DNA of 36,786 nt, taken from Gemmatimonadaceae bacterium. Its GTDB lineage: Bacteria; Gemmatimonadota; Gemmatimonadetes; Gemmatimonadales; Gemmatimonadaceae. The first letter of the stretch is position 1. Each line of letters opens with the position of its first letter. Made by a program: the position numbers and the translations under genes. The stretch lies in NCBI GenBank assembly GCA_025362035.1, contig JANYIN010000142.1, positions 1 to 36,786 of the forward strand, written 5' to 3'. The notes beneath the pieces are model-generated. The model had not been told where the DNA came from and ran no database searches. It worked only from the letters and a program-made list of their open reading frames with translations. This document shows, one piece after another, positions 7,742 through 15,877 of this stretch.

Positions 7742-9058
7742 TCATGCTCCCTGGTGAAGCGAGTCGGCGGATTCGTCCGCCGTGCCCGCAAGAATGGTTG
7801 ACAGCAGTGCCGGCTCACTGGGCAGGCGCACCGTGTCGGCGTGCCACCCGAAGAGAAACTCCAGCGACGCACCACACACGCGGCCCTGGCACGGACCCAT
7901 GCCGGCGCGAGTGTACAGCTTGGCCTGGCGAGCGTTCCAGCCGCTTTCGATGGAACGCAGCCGGACGTCTTCGCACCGGCAGACGATGGTATCGGGAGTG
8001 ACGATGTCGCGCAGTTCCGCGCGCGGCGCAAATGCGTGCTCCATGCGAGCCGCCATTCGTCGCAATGGTCGTAGCCGATGGCGCAGCAGCTCGACGTCCG
8101 TTGCGGAGCCCGCCGCGGAGAGCCCCGCCAGCTCGCCCTCCACGATCGCCAGCTCCGCGCCCCCAATGCCCGTCGCTTCACCCGCGCAGTAGACACCGGG
8201 GCGCGACGTCTGTTGGTGATTGTCCACCACCACCGCGCCGTTGGCGACCTCGCATTGCAGCAGTCGCGGCAATTCGACGTTGGGAATCAACCCGTGGGCC
8301 GCGCAGAGCACGTCGCAAACGATCTCCCGCGTGGTGCGGCCGTCGGTGACGGTCACCGCTTCCAGGCGCTCGGTTCCTCGCGCTTCGGACACCCACAAGC
8401 CGGTACGGTACGGCGTGCCGAAGAAGCCGGCACGGTACCGCGCGCCCTGAAGCAGCGATTCGGGACGCGTCAGGAGCCCGACAGCGAACCCCACGACCGC
8501 GCGCGCCGGCGCCTGCTCTGCGACAAGCACCACGCGCGCCCCTGCCCCCGCGAGCGTCGCGGCCACTGGGAGCAGCAAGGGACCAGTGCCGGCAATGACC
8601 ACACGCTTGCCGGCGAACGACAGTCCGGCCTTGAGCAGCGCCTGCGCGCCGCCCACGCCGTGTACCCCGGGCAGAGTCCATCCAGGGAACGGGATGAAGC
8701 GTTCGCGCGATCCCGTGGCGAGCACCAGCGCGCGCCCATGCACTCGGCAAGCCAGCGACGCGCGCTCCGCCGTGACGAGGAAGCCGTCGCCGCCACTGGT
8801 GGCGCGCGCGTCCACCACTGACGCGCCGTTCAGGACCATGGCGCCGGAGCGCGCGAAGCGCGCCATCCACTTGCGCGCTTGCGTGGGAACGCCGTCGCCA
8901 GCGCGATGACGCCAGATGTTGCCACCCATTTCCGCGCCCTCGTCCAGCACGACGGTGCGTCGTCCCGATTCCGCCGCGCGCGTTGCGGCGGCGATGCCGC
9001 CGGGTCCAGCGCCGACCACCACGACGTCAGCGACGATGTCCGCCACACCGGCGCTCAC
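7742..9058 (-). CDS. FAD/NAD(P)-type oxidoreductase with C-terminal BFD-like [2Fe-2S] domain (D-hydroxyproline dehydrogenase subunit)
   Basis: The product is a 438-aa flavoprotein of the HcnB/opine-dehydrogenase/LhpE type. It has an N-terminal FAD motif GAGPGG (residues 16-21) with the acidic end at VVLDEG, a second dinucleotide motif GTGPLL (157-162), ATGSRERFIPFPGW, and a C-terminal cysteine set: CRC (360, 362) and CQGRVC (390, 395). The set resembles the bacterioferritin-associated-ferredoxin domain and is suited to a 2Fe-2S cluster. In hetero-oligomeric D-hydroxyproline dehydrogenases this subunit passes electrons with the small ferredoxin-like and DadA-like partners encoded directly upstream. 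The start is a GTG at 9058 that overlaps the upstream stop as GTGA; the longer frame to 9115 would overlap the neighbour by 61 bp and adds no family sequence. Confidence 0.87.
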   Translation of the reverse strand: MSAGVADIVADVVVVGAGPGGIAAATRAAESGRRTVVLDEGAEMGGNIWRHRAGDGVPTQARKWMARFARSGAMVLNGASVVDARATSGGDGFLVTAERASLACRVHGRALVLATGSRERFIPFPGWTLPGVHGVGGAQALLKAGLSFAGKRVVIAGTGPLLLPVAATLAGAGARVVLVAEQAPARAVVGFAVGLLTRPESLLQGARYRAGFFGTPYRTGLWVSEARGTERLEAVTVTDGRTTREIVCDVLCAAHGLIPNVELPRLLQCEVANGAVVVDNHQQTSRPGVYCAGEATGIGGAELAIVEGELAGLSAAGSATDVELLRHRLRPLRRMAARMEHAFAPRAELRDIVTPDTIVCRCEDVRLRSIESGWNARQAKLYTRAGMGPCQGRVCGASLEFLFGWHADTVRLPSEPALLSTILAGTADESADSLHQGA

Positions 9059-9321
9059 GATGCGTCCTGCTGCGCGGTGGTCACGCGAAGACCGTTCTTT
9101 GCCGTCACGAGGCACGCGCGCTGATACGGCACATCATCGATCGTCACTCGGCACTCGAAGCACACGCCCATGCCACAGAGCGGCCCGCGCGGCTCGCCCG
9201 TGACGGAGCGGCGAACCGTCGTGATGCCAGCGCCAAGAAGCGCGGCGGCCACGCTAGTCCCCGGGGCGACTCGCAGTTCGCGGCCGTCGGCGACGATGGT
9301 GACGATCCAGGTGTCCGTCAC
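9055..9321 (-). CDS. Small [2Fe-2S] ferredoxin-like subunit of D-hydroxyproline dehydrogenase
   Basis: This 88-aa protein matches the HcnA/sarcosine-oxidase N-terminal ferredoxin type (Fer2_4). Four cysteines, C49, C54, C57 and C70, in the pattern PLCGMGVCFEC...RAC fit a plant-type 2Fe-2S cluster. It is the electron-relay subunit between the two flavoproteins encoded on either side. It starts with GTG at 9321 in a GTGA overlap with the DadA-like gene, and its own TGA overlaps the GTG of the next gene. This indicates translational coupling of all three subunits in a fixed ratio. Such small subunits occur in several amino-acid dehydrogenases; the hydroxyproline assignment rests on the neighbouring epimerase. 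Confidence 0.87.
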   Translation of the reverse strand: MTDTWIVTIVADGRELRVAPGTSVAAALLGAGITTVRRSVTGEPRGPLCGMGVCFECRVTIDDVPYQRACLVTAKNGLRVTTAQQDAS

Positions 9322-10451
9322 CGAGCCGCCGCAGGCGCCGCGAGCACGCGCATCGGCGAGTACGCGGCGGCGTCAAGCACCGGCGTGCGGCCCAGCACGA
9401 GATCGGCGAGAAGGCTGGCGGTTCCAAGCGAAGTCGTGATGCCGAGCCCTTCGTGCCCTGTCGCGACATACAGTCCCTGGATGGGTAGCCACCTGCCGAT
9501 CAGCGGGAGCTTGTCGGGCGTCGCGGCTCGAAAGCCGGTCCACGTCCGTACGATACTCATCCGGGCGAGCATCGGCATGAACTCCACCGCCCGCTCCAGC
9601 ATCTGCCCGAGCACGCCGCGATTGGTGGCCGCGTCCCATCCGACCAGTTCGCGTGACGACCCGATGAGCACCTGTCCGGTCGCTCGCGGCTGCACGTTGA
9701 ACGCCACCGATTCGGTGGACAGCACGTGCGCGCTGGCGAGATAGCCCAGTTCCACGAGCTGGTGGCGACAGAAGCCGGGATGCCGGTCCGTGATCGCCAG
9801 GTGCCCCTTGCGTGGAACGATCGGTAGCTCGGGCGTGAGTCTGCCGCTTTCGGCGCCCGCGGCATTGACGATGACGTTCGCGTGCAGCGTTTCACCTCCA
9901 ATGCGCACGCCGTGATCCACGATGTCGTCCACACGACACTGCTCGCGCAGCACGGCCCCGTGCGTCTGCGCGTCGGCCAGCAGCGCCAGCGCGGCGCGCG
10001 GCGGATAGATCACGCTATCGGCGGGCACGAGGAGCCCGCCTGCGAGGCCGCTCCGCAGGTTGGGCTCCAGTGCGTAGAGGCGGCGGGCGTCGAGCACTTC
10101 GCTCGCGATCGCGTGCTCCTCGTACACGCGCCGTTTCTCCGCCACCGCCTCCAGCTGTTCCCCGTCCTCCGCCACCCAGATCGTGCCGCACGCGTCGTAC
10201 TCGACGGACGCTGGTAACGAGTGGCGCAGCGACTGCCACAGTGACAACGAGTGCGCAGTGAGCGCGAGCTGTTCGGCCGAGTCGTCCATCGCCACGAGGT
10301 GCCCCATCCCCGCCGCGGTGGTGCCGCCGGCGGCGAACCCGGCGTCGAGCACGAGCACCCGGAGGCCCTCGCGCGCGAGCGCGCGCGCGCACGCCGCGCC
10401 CACTATGCCCGCGCCGATCACGATCGCATCACTGCGCGTCGCGATGGTCAC
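9318..10451 (-). CDS. DadA-type FAD-dependent D-amino-acid dehydrogenase, probable catalytic subunit of D-hydroxyproline dehydrogenase
   Basis: The product is a 377-aa FAD oxidoreductase of the D-amino-acid oxidase/glycine-oxidase (DAO) superfamily. It has the FAD motif GAGIVG (residues 13-18) with the VLVLDAG acidic strand end, the GTTAAGMGHL segment near the flavin, VNAAGAES, RKGHL, and the C-terminal ATGHEGLGIT block typical of DAO proteins. It would oxidise cis-4-hydroxy-D-proline to 1-pyrroline-4-hydroxy-2-carboxylate. The GTG start at 10451 overlaps the epimerase stop (GTGA), which tightly links it to the reaction that makes its substrate. D-proline or another D-amino acid is possible, but the cluster matches the known three-subunit hydroxyproline arrangement. 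Confidence 0.87.
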   Translation of the reverse strand: MTIATRSDAIVIGAGIVGAACARALAREGLRVLVLDAGFAAGGTTAAGMGHLVAMDDSAEQLALTAHSLSLWQSLRHSLPASVEYDACGTIWVAEDGEQLEAVAEKRRVYEEHAIASEVLDARRLYALEPNLRSGLAGGLLVPADSVIYPPRAALALLADAQTHGAVLREQCRVDDIVDHGVRIGGETLHANVIVNAAGAESGRLTPELPIVPRKGHLAITDRHPGFCRHQLVELGYLASAHVLSTESVAFNVQPRATGQVLIGSSRELVGWDAATNRGVLGQMLERAVEFMPMLARMSIVRTWTGFRAATPDKLPLIGRWLPIQGLYVATGHEGLGITTSLGTASLLADLVLGRTPVLDAAAYSPMRVLAAPAAAR

Positions 10452-11428
10452 ACGCGTGCGCGGTCGCCGTCCGGCAAGGGAATGCCGAAACGGAATGGAT
10501 CACGCTCGTCGAACAGCAGCGTCGCCTCCCCGGTAACGAACGCCGAGCCGCGAATGTGCGGAATGAGCTCACCGTGCAGCCCCGGCGTGAGCCACCCCGT
10601 GAACAGCCCCCCGACGATGCCCTCCTGACGCCACGGCTCGCCGAACGCGAGTTGATCGCGCGCGTGCAGCGTGGCCATCTTTGCGGATGTGCCCGTTCCA
10701 CATGGCGACCGGTCGTATTCGCCGCCGGAGCAGAGCACATAGTTGCGGCAGTCGGCGTCCGCACGCGACGGGGCGGCGGAGATCTCGATGTGGTCGATGG
10801 CACTACCCTGGGCGCCGGTGATGCCGTGCGCGTCAATCGCCTGCTGAATCGCGCTCGTGAAGCGGCCCAGTTCCGCCACGCGGCTCATCTCCACCGGTAC
10901 CTGAGCGTCATGGGTGATGAAGAACCAGTTACCTCCGTACGCCACGTCGCCGACCACAGGTTCGTAGCCCGCGACGTCCACGCGGACGTCCTGCGCGTGG
11001 ACGAACGACGCCACGTTTTCGATCGTGACGGTGCCATCGTCGGACAGCTCCGTGCGCACCGTGCCCGCGGGGGTATCGATGAGGGCTGAGCCGGGCGAAA
11101 GCCGACCCAGATGCTGCAGCGTGCGGATCACGCCGATCAATCCATGGCCGCACATGCCGAGGTAGGTACCGTTGTTGAAGAACACCGCGCCCGCGAGGGA
11201 CCCCTCGTTCACCGGCGGCGTGAGCAGCGCGCCGACGATGGCATCGTGTCCGCGCGGTTCACACACCACGGCGCGTCGCAGGTGATCGGAACCGTCGCGA
11301 AGGTCCGCCACTCGTTCGGCCATGGTGGCACCGCGTGGCTGCGGCCACCCGTCGATGACGACGCGAGTCGGCTCTCCTTCCGTGTGAGAGTCGACGACGT
11401 GAACGCTGCGCGGACCGTGAGAGGGCAT
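10448..11428 (-). CDS. lhpA: 4-hydroxyproline 2-epimerase (proline racemase family)
   Basis: This is a 326-aa cofactor-free epimerase that interconverts trans-4-hydroxy-L-proline and cis-4-hydroxy-D-proline. Both catalytic cysteines of the two-base mechanism are present: Cys93 in GMCGHG and Cys243 in SPCGTGTSA. This excludes the dehydratase branch, which replaces a cysteine. The N-terminal VVDSHTEGEPTRVV block is typical. The frame is open to 11704, but family similarity begins at the ATG at 11428 (MPSHGPRSVHVVDSH). That start has no strong ribosome site, so its exact position is slightly uncertain. A true proline racemase cannot be fully excluded, but the downstream D-amino-acid dehydrogenase and DapA-type deaminase argue for hydroxyproline catabolism. 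Confidence 0.9.
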   Translation of the reverse strand: MPSHGPRSVHVVDSHTEGEPTRVVIDGWPQPRGATMAERVADLRDGSDHLRRAVVCEPRGHDAIVGALLTPPVNEGSLAGAVFFNNGTYLGMCGHGLIGVIRTLQHLGRLSPGSALIDTPAGTVRTELSDDGTVTIENVASFVHAQDVRVDVAGYEPVVGDVAYGGNWFFITHDAQVPVEMSRVAELGRFTSAIQQAIDAHGITGAQGSAIDHIEISAAPSRADADCRNYVLCSGGEYDRSPCGTGTSAKMATLHARDQLAFGEPWRQEGIVGGLFTGWLTPGLHGELIPHIRGSAFVTGEATLLFDERDPFRFGIPLPDGDRARV

Positions 11429-11486
11429 GTGCGATTCGGGTGAGCGGATTGGCACTAGAGTATGCAGCCCGGTACCGACGGGCAAC

Positions 11487-13340
11487 TCATCGAGCCCGGC
11501 ATCCGGGCATCCGGAACGCTCCGATCCGCGTGGAGTAATTCGTCGCGGCGGCGCGCAAGTAGTCGCCGACGTACCAGATGGTGCAGTCGTCGCTCGGGTC
11601 GACCGCCGTCTGGGTGTAGTCCTCCCAGCGCAGCGTATTGATCTGCGCTGCCGCGCCCTCGACGAGCACCGCTTCGCGGAGCGATAACACGCCCGGCGGG
11701 TCATTCACGAGCCGGCCCGCAAACCGCTGCCCGGCAAAGTTGGGTGATCCCCCGAACGAGTAGCCGATGCCGATGTTCCCGGCGCCATCAATCGCGGGCG
11801 AACCCATCCACCGAAAGAAGCTGTCGGGAGCGAACGTCCCTTGCTGGGCGAGCGTCACGCGGCGATTTCGATCCACCACGAACTCGTACCAGCGGACGCC
11901 GCCGCCGCCCACGGCCGTGTTCACGGAGTGCACCGCGACAATCGATTCCCTGTCGCCGCGGCGACGATAGACCACGCGCGCCATGAGCTTGTCGCCCTGC
12001 GCGTCGAGCCGGCGCTCGGTACCGGGCTGCGGCACGCAACTCGTCAGCTGGCCGTCGCACAGATAGTGGTACGGCGCCACCGCGATCTTCGTCGGGCCCT
12101 GCAGCGTGGTCTTCGACGAGTCGTTCCAGTCAACGTGGAACGTCCAGGCATAGATGCCGTCATCGCCGAGCACCTTTTGCAGCTGGGTGCCTCCGGCCGC
12201 GAGAAGGATGTTCGGCGCGCCGGCCGGCGGGAGTTGGGTGCCGTCGAGATCGGCGTTGTTGAGGAAGTTCACGCCGTCGATGACCACGCACTGCTCGGTG
12301 GCCTCCTCACCACGCAACATCCTCGCTCGATCCACCACGCACGCATGCTTCTGGATCACCTCGTCCCCGGTACTGCTCGGCACATAGTAGCCGTCTGGCC
12401 AGACAGCCGGTCGCGGATAGTCGGGGAACAGCGGTCGAACGAATTCGTAGCGGTAGTACGCGCCAAGCGGATCCGGCCCGACGCTTACGGCGTAGCACAT
12501 GCCGTACGAGCCCTTTTCCTGCGGGGACTGTCCAACGCGCGCACCGCTGACGGGTGCGGCCGGAGCCGGGGGCGGTTCAAACAGTTTCGTCGCCGCGCCG
12601 GGCTGCCCGCGCTGTCCGATCATGCTGCGGCGCGCCGGCTCCCCGGCGGCCGGGGCAGTCGGTTCCAAATCTCGCGCGGCCTGGCGACGAAAGATCGGCA
12701 TCACGATCAGCCATCGACCGGCAAGCTGATCGTAGCGCACCACTGCATCGCCGTTCGGACGCTCCGCGCAAGGTCCGCCGAAGTCCTTGAACACGTCGTT
12801 CGTGCCGACGGGTCCGAGCAGCACGGTGCCTGTGCTGTCGAAACGCTTCCCCTTCTTTGTGAAGATCGCCATGCGGGTGTTCACGATCTGCACGATGTGA
12901 TTGGGGCCCACGGCCAGCGTGTTGTCCGACGGATTGCGCATGTTCGCACTGCCCTGCGGGCCGGCGAATCCTTCACCAAGCCCGTCAAAGCTCGCGACGA
13001 GTGTGGCTGCGGGCCTCGCGCCCTGCGACGTCTGCTCGATGTCGGCGCCGCGTACACGCGTCGCGGTGGAAGGCTGGCGGTCGCGCGGGCCTGGCAGGCC
13101 AGTGGAGGGTGCTTCCGCGTCGGGCGCCAGTGCATTCGACGGCGCGCGCGATTCTCCCCCTGCCCCGCCCCGTATCAGGTATTCGTTCGACGGTCGCGTG
13201 TCACGCAACGGGGCGGATATGTCGTGCGCTACGGGGTGGTGGACCACCACGTCACGGTTTGGCGCACCGCACGCGAGCGCGACGCCGACGACGGCGATGG
13301 TCGTGACGGCGAGTGACACAGTGTGGGCGACGTGTTTCAT
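11487..13340 (-). CDS. Large exported lipoprotein of unknown function
   Basis: This 617-aa protein has a lipoprotein signal: hydrophobic residues 7-23 and lipobox ALAC with Cys24. I do not recognise the family. A disordered Ser/Pro/Arg-rich stretch follows to about residue 110, then a globular part with GPNHIVQIVNTRMAIF, DFGGPC, WPDGYY and WEDYTQT, interrupted near residues 225-275 by a Pro/Ala-rich linker (EPPPAPAAPVSG). The repeated short strand patterns hint at a beta-propeller-like fold, which is only an impression. Several cysteines outside the signal could pair as disulfides in the periplasm. ATG at 13340 has GGAAG about 9 nt upstream and lies 6 bp after the M1 peptidase stop, so the two are co-transcribed. 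A GCCCGG/CCGGGC stem at 11494-11508 covers its last codons. Confidence 0.75.
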   Translation of the reverse strand: MKHVAHTVSLAVTTIAVVGVALACGAPNRDVVVHHPVAHDISAPLRDTRPSNEYLIRGGAGGESRAPSNALAPDAEAPSTGLPGPRDRQPSTATRVRGADIEQTSQGARPAATLVASFDGLGEGFAGPQGSANMRNPSDNTLAVGPNHIVQIVNTRMAIFTKKGKRFDSTGTVLLGPVGTNDVFKDFGGPCAERPNGDAVVRYDQLAGRWLIVMPIFRRQAARDLEPTAPAAGEPARRSMIGQRGQPGAATKLFEPPPAPAAPVSGARVGQSPQEKGSYGMCYAVSVGPDPLGAYYRYEFVRPLFPDYPRPAVWPDGYYVPSSTGDEVIQKHACVVDRARMLRGEEATEQCVVIDGVNFLNNADLDGTQLPPAGAPNILLAAGGTQLQKVLGDDGIYAWTFHVDWNDSSKTTLQGPTKIAVAPYHYLCDGQLTSCVPQPGTERRLDAQGDKLMARVVYRRRGDRESIVAVHSVNTAVGGGGVRWYEFVVDRNRRVTLAQQGTFAPDSFFRWMGSPAIDGAGNIGIGYSFGGSPNFAGQRFAGRLVNDPPGVLSLREAVLVEGAAAQINTLRWEDYTQTAVDPSDDCTIWYVGDYLRAAATNYSTRIGAFRMPGCRAR

Positions 13341-13346
13341 TGTCGA

Positions 13347-15029
13347 TTACTTCCCCGCCCGCGCACTCACGTCCCGCGCGAGCACGTAATAGTTGTCGTC
13401 CAATCGCACATTGGCTGCGTCATGGACCGCCGTCGGCGCCGTCTGCCAGATGGTTGTGGGGCGCAGCGCGGAGAAGGCACCTCCCGTGAGCGCCACACGA
13501 ATGGGCATCGCGAAGCCCGGTACGACATCCGCCCACCGGTACGACAGCGTCTCCCCCTCGAGCTTGTACTCGAACACGGGTACGCGGGTGGTCGAGAGGT
13601 ATTGCGCGAAGACACTCGCGAGATCGACGCCCGCCTGCTGGCTGATGAACTGTTGCAGCTGCGCGCCCGTGATGACCTGATGGCGGAACGTCGCGTTCAT
13701 TCCGCGCAGTATCCCGCGCCACTTCTCGTCGTCGTTCACGATCTGGCGAATGGTGTGCAGCATGTTGCCGCCCTTGTAGTACACATCGCCCGATCCTCCG
13801 CGGTGCACCCCGTACTGGCCCAGGATCGGTGTGTCGTTGCGGATCAGCTTGCGAGTGCCGATCACGTACGACGCGCCCGCCTGTTTCCCGAACAGGCACT
13901 CGGTGTAGAGGTTCTCAGCGTAGTTCGCGAAGCTCTCGTGGATCCAGGTGTCTGCGATGTCGTCCGCGGTGAGGCTGTTGCCGAACCACTCGTGGGCGCT
14001 CTCGTGCACGATGATGAAGTCCCAGCGGAGGCCCCATCCGGAAGCGGAGAGGTCGCGTCCGAGGTATCCGTTCGCGTAGTGGTTCCCGTAGGCGACGGCG
14101 CTCTGATGCTCCATGCCGAGATGCGGCGTCTCCACGAGCTTGTAGCCGTCCTCGTACCACGGGTACGGACCGAACCAGTGCTCGAAGCACTTGAGCATCG
14201 ATGGGACCTGCTCGAATTGCTTGCGAGCGGCCGCCACGTTGTAGGACAGTGGATAATAGTCCAGCGTCAGCTGCCCGCCTTCTCCCTCGTAGGCGTCCGC
14301 CAAATGCGCGTACCGCGCCGCGTTGATGGCCACGTCGTAGTTATTGATCGGGTTGGCGACGAACCATTCATAGGTGGTGGTGCCGTTGCGGTGATGCGTG
14401 GTACTCATCAGGCGACCATTCGAGACGTCGATGAGCGGATCGGGCACCGTGATGGCCACGCGCTGGCTGTCGGGTTCGTCGGCCTGGGTGTCCTTGTTCG
14501 GCCACCAACCGCTGGCGCCGAACCCCTGAACTGCTGACGCGATCCATGAGCGTCCCAGGCTGTCCCTGCCCCACACGATGCCCCCGTCCCACGGCGCGCG
14601 AAGGGCCGCACGCGGCTTGCCGTGATAGTACGCCACGATCGTCTGTACGTCGCCGACGCGTTGCGGCGCGACGGTCGTGACAAAGAACGCGTCGCCGTCA
14701 CGTCGATGCGTCAGCCGCGTCCCGTTCTGCTTCACGCTGTCCATCTCCAATGGCATCCGCAAATCGAGCTGCATGTCCTGCGCTGGCTTCACCACCTTGT
14801 ACGTGATGGCGTTGAATCCGCGCACGCTGCTGTCGCCCGGGCTCACAGCCACGTGCAGGTCGTAGAACGTCACGTCCCACCAGGTTCGCGCTGGCGACGT
14901 CAGGGAGCCGCGAAGTGAGTCCGCGTGCGTCGTCGTCTCGCTCCGCTGCGCGAGAGCGCTGGCGGAGAGCGCGCACATGGCGAACGCGAGTCCCGCATGG
15001 TGCCGAGCGGTGCTGGTGATGCGTGGCAT
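13347..15029 (-). CDS. Exported M1-family metallo-aminopeptidase
   Basis: This is a 560-aa zinc aminopeptidase that removes N-terminal residues from peptides. The gluzincin motif HESAHEWFG gives zinc ligands His342 and His346 with catalytic Glu343, and the third ligand Glu365 lies in WIHESFANYAE. The exopeptidase motif usually written GxMEN reads GMEHQSAVAYG here, a variant known in related secreted M1 enzymes. A signal peptide (residues 1-28, ending ALAQR) predicts periplasmic or outer location. I chose ATG 15029 because it begins the signal peptide; the frame continues to a TTG at 15077 with no support. The protein is shorter than PepN and lacks its long C-terminal helical domain. Its stop is 6 bp from the downstream lipoprotein gene. 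Confidence 0.9.
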   Translation of the reverse strand: MPRITSTARHHAGLAFAMCALSASALAQRSETTTHADSLRGSLTSPARTWWDVTFYDLHVAVSPGDSSVRGFNAITYKVVKPAQDMQLDLRMPLEMDSVKQNGTRLTHRRDGDAFFVTTVAPQRVGDVQTIVAYYHGKPRAALRAPWDGGIVWGRDSLGRSWIASAVQGFGASGWWPNKDTQADEPDSQRVAITVPDPLIDVSNGRLMSTTHHRNGTTTYEWFVANPINNYDVAINAARYAHLADAYEGEGGQLTLDYYPLSYNVAAARKQFEQVPSMLKCFEHWFGPYPWYEDGYKLVETPHLGMEHQSAVAYGNHYANGYLGRDLSASGWGLRWDFIIVHESAHEWFGNSLTADDIADTWIHESFANYAENLYTECLFGKQAGASYVIGTRKLIRNDTPILGQYGVHRGGSGDVYYKGGNMLHTIRQIVNDDEKWRGILRGMNATFRHQVITGAQLQQFISQQAGVDLASVFAQYLSTTRVPVFEYKLEGETLSYRWADVVPGFAMPIRVALTGGAFSALRPTTIWQTAPTAVHDAANVRLDDNYYVLARDVSARAGK

Positions 15030-15104
15030 GAAGCTGATCTGATGGGTGAAGGTGTCGTTATTGCAAGGGTGTCTCAATCAACCGAATGGCAACCGCCTGA
15101 TCAT

Positions 15105-15770
15105 TCATTGCACCGACGCGCGGATCAACCGGTCCAGCCGTGGAAACTCTCGGTCGAGCCACCCGTTCCCTTCGCCGAGCAGCCGTTGCTGTTTGCCCCG
15201 ACGCATGCCGCCTCCGGAATCCTCCCCGTATTCGGAGTTCAGGAGGTCCACCACGTCCATTCCCCGCACGACCCGCCCGAAGATCGCGAAACCCTCCGCG
15301 TCGTTCTTCGTGTTGTCCGCCACATTGATGTAGATCTGCGTGCGACGATCGTTCGGTCCGCGCATGGCATACGCAACCGTTCCCCGCACGTTCGAGAGCC
15401 CGGGCCGGTCATCCGGCAGCGCGCGATCGTTCCAGATCGCCGTGACGGCGGGATCACCCGCAACGCCGAACTGCGCGATGTAGCCCGGCAGCACGCGAAA
15501 GAAGCGCGAATCGTCGAAGAACCCCGAGCGGACGAGATTGTAAAAGCGGTCCGCACCGATCGGGGCGCGCGCGCGCACGCTCTCGATGACGAATGTACCC
15601 TTGGTCGTTTCGAACCGCACGCGTGCCGTGTCCGGTGCGCGCTCGTTCCACCGCGAGTCTTCGGGGTGGGACAGCATCCCTCGTCGCTCGTCGGGCGGAA
15701 GCTGGCCTGGGCGTCCTGATCCGTGACACGCCGCGATGGAGAGGAACGAGGCGAGTAGCCAGCGGCGCAT
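15105..15770 (-). CDS. Cyclophilin-type peptidyl-prolyl isomerase lipoprotein
   Basis: This is a 221-aa exported isomerase. The signal is short, with lipobox IAAC (Cys15), followed by a linker to about residue 48 and a single cyclophilin domain. The domain shows KGTFVIES, DRFYNLVRSGFFDDSRFFRVLPG, QFGVAGDP, RGTVAYAMRG and FAIFGRVVRGMDVVD, which are the conserved catalytic and core segments. It catalyses cis/trans isomerisation of X-Pro bonds in the cell envelope. It is the first gene of the minus-strand run, 75 bp before the M1 peptidase, and diverges from the post-proline dipeptidyl peptidase. General folding help is the default role; aid to degradation of proline-rich substrates is an inference from neighbours. 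Confidence 0.88.
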   Translation of the reverse strand: MRRWLLASFLSIAACHGSGRPGQLPPDERRGMLSHPEDSRWNERAPDTARVRFETTKGTFVIESVRARAPIGADRFYNLVRSGFFDDSRFFRVLPGYIAQFGVAGDPAVTAIWNDRALPDDRPGLSNVRGTVAYAMRGPNDRRTQIYINVADNTKNDAEGFAIFGRVVRGMDVVDLLNSEYGEDSGGGMRRGKQQRLLGEGNGWLDREFPRLDRLIRASVQ

Positions 15771-15781
15771 TCAATCGTGGT

Positions 15782-15810
15782 TGGCGGAGGGGTGAGCCGA
15801 TGGATATAGT
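15782..15810 (+). promoter_or_regulatory. Candidate promoter for the dipeptidyl peptidase gene
   Basis: In the 107-bp divergent gap a TATAGT box (15805-15810) lies about 18 bp after TTGGCG (15781-15786), a fair sigma-70-like pair, 68 bp before the ATG at 15878. It was assigned by eye only. No comparable pair was found on the minus strand for the isomerase gene. Confidence 0.35.
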
Positions 15811-15877
15811 ATGCGGCGGCACGCCTGTCCACTCACGGCGCGAGCGCTTTTCTGCTCCTTTTCTTCTTCCAATCGAC

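Noticed and set aside
11494-11508. GCCCGG/CCGGGC hairpin as a terminator inside the minus-strand operon
   Set aside because: It is only a 6-bp stem within the last codons of the lipoprotein gene with no T-run; it may attenuate at most, so it is not listed as a terminator.
11841-13316. Long plus-strand frame (491 codons) opposite the 617-aa lipoprotein
   Set aside because: It is Arg/Ala-rich shadow sequence with no signal or motif; the minus strand has a lipobox, ribosome site and sensible composition.
13323-14537. Plus-strand frame (404 codons) opposite the M1 peptidase
   Set aside because: The minus strand carries the gluzincin motif and full family architecture.
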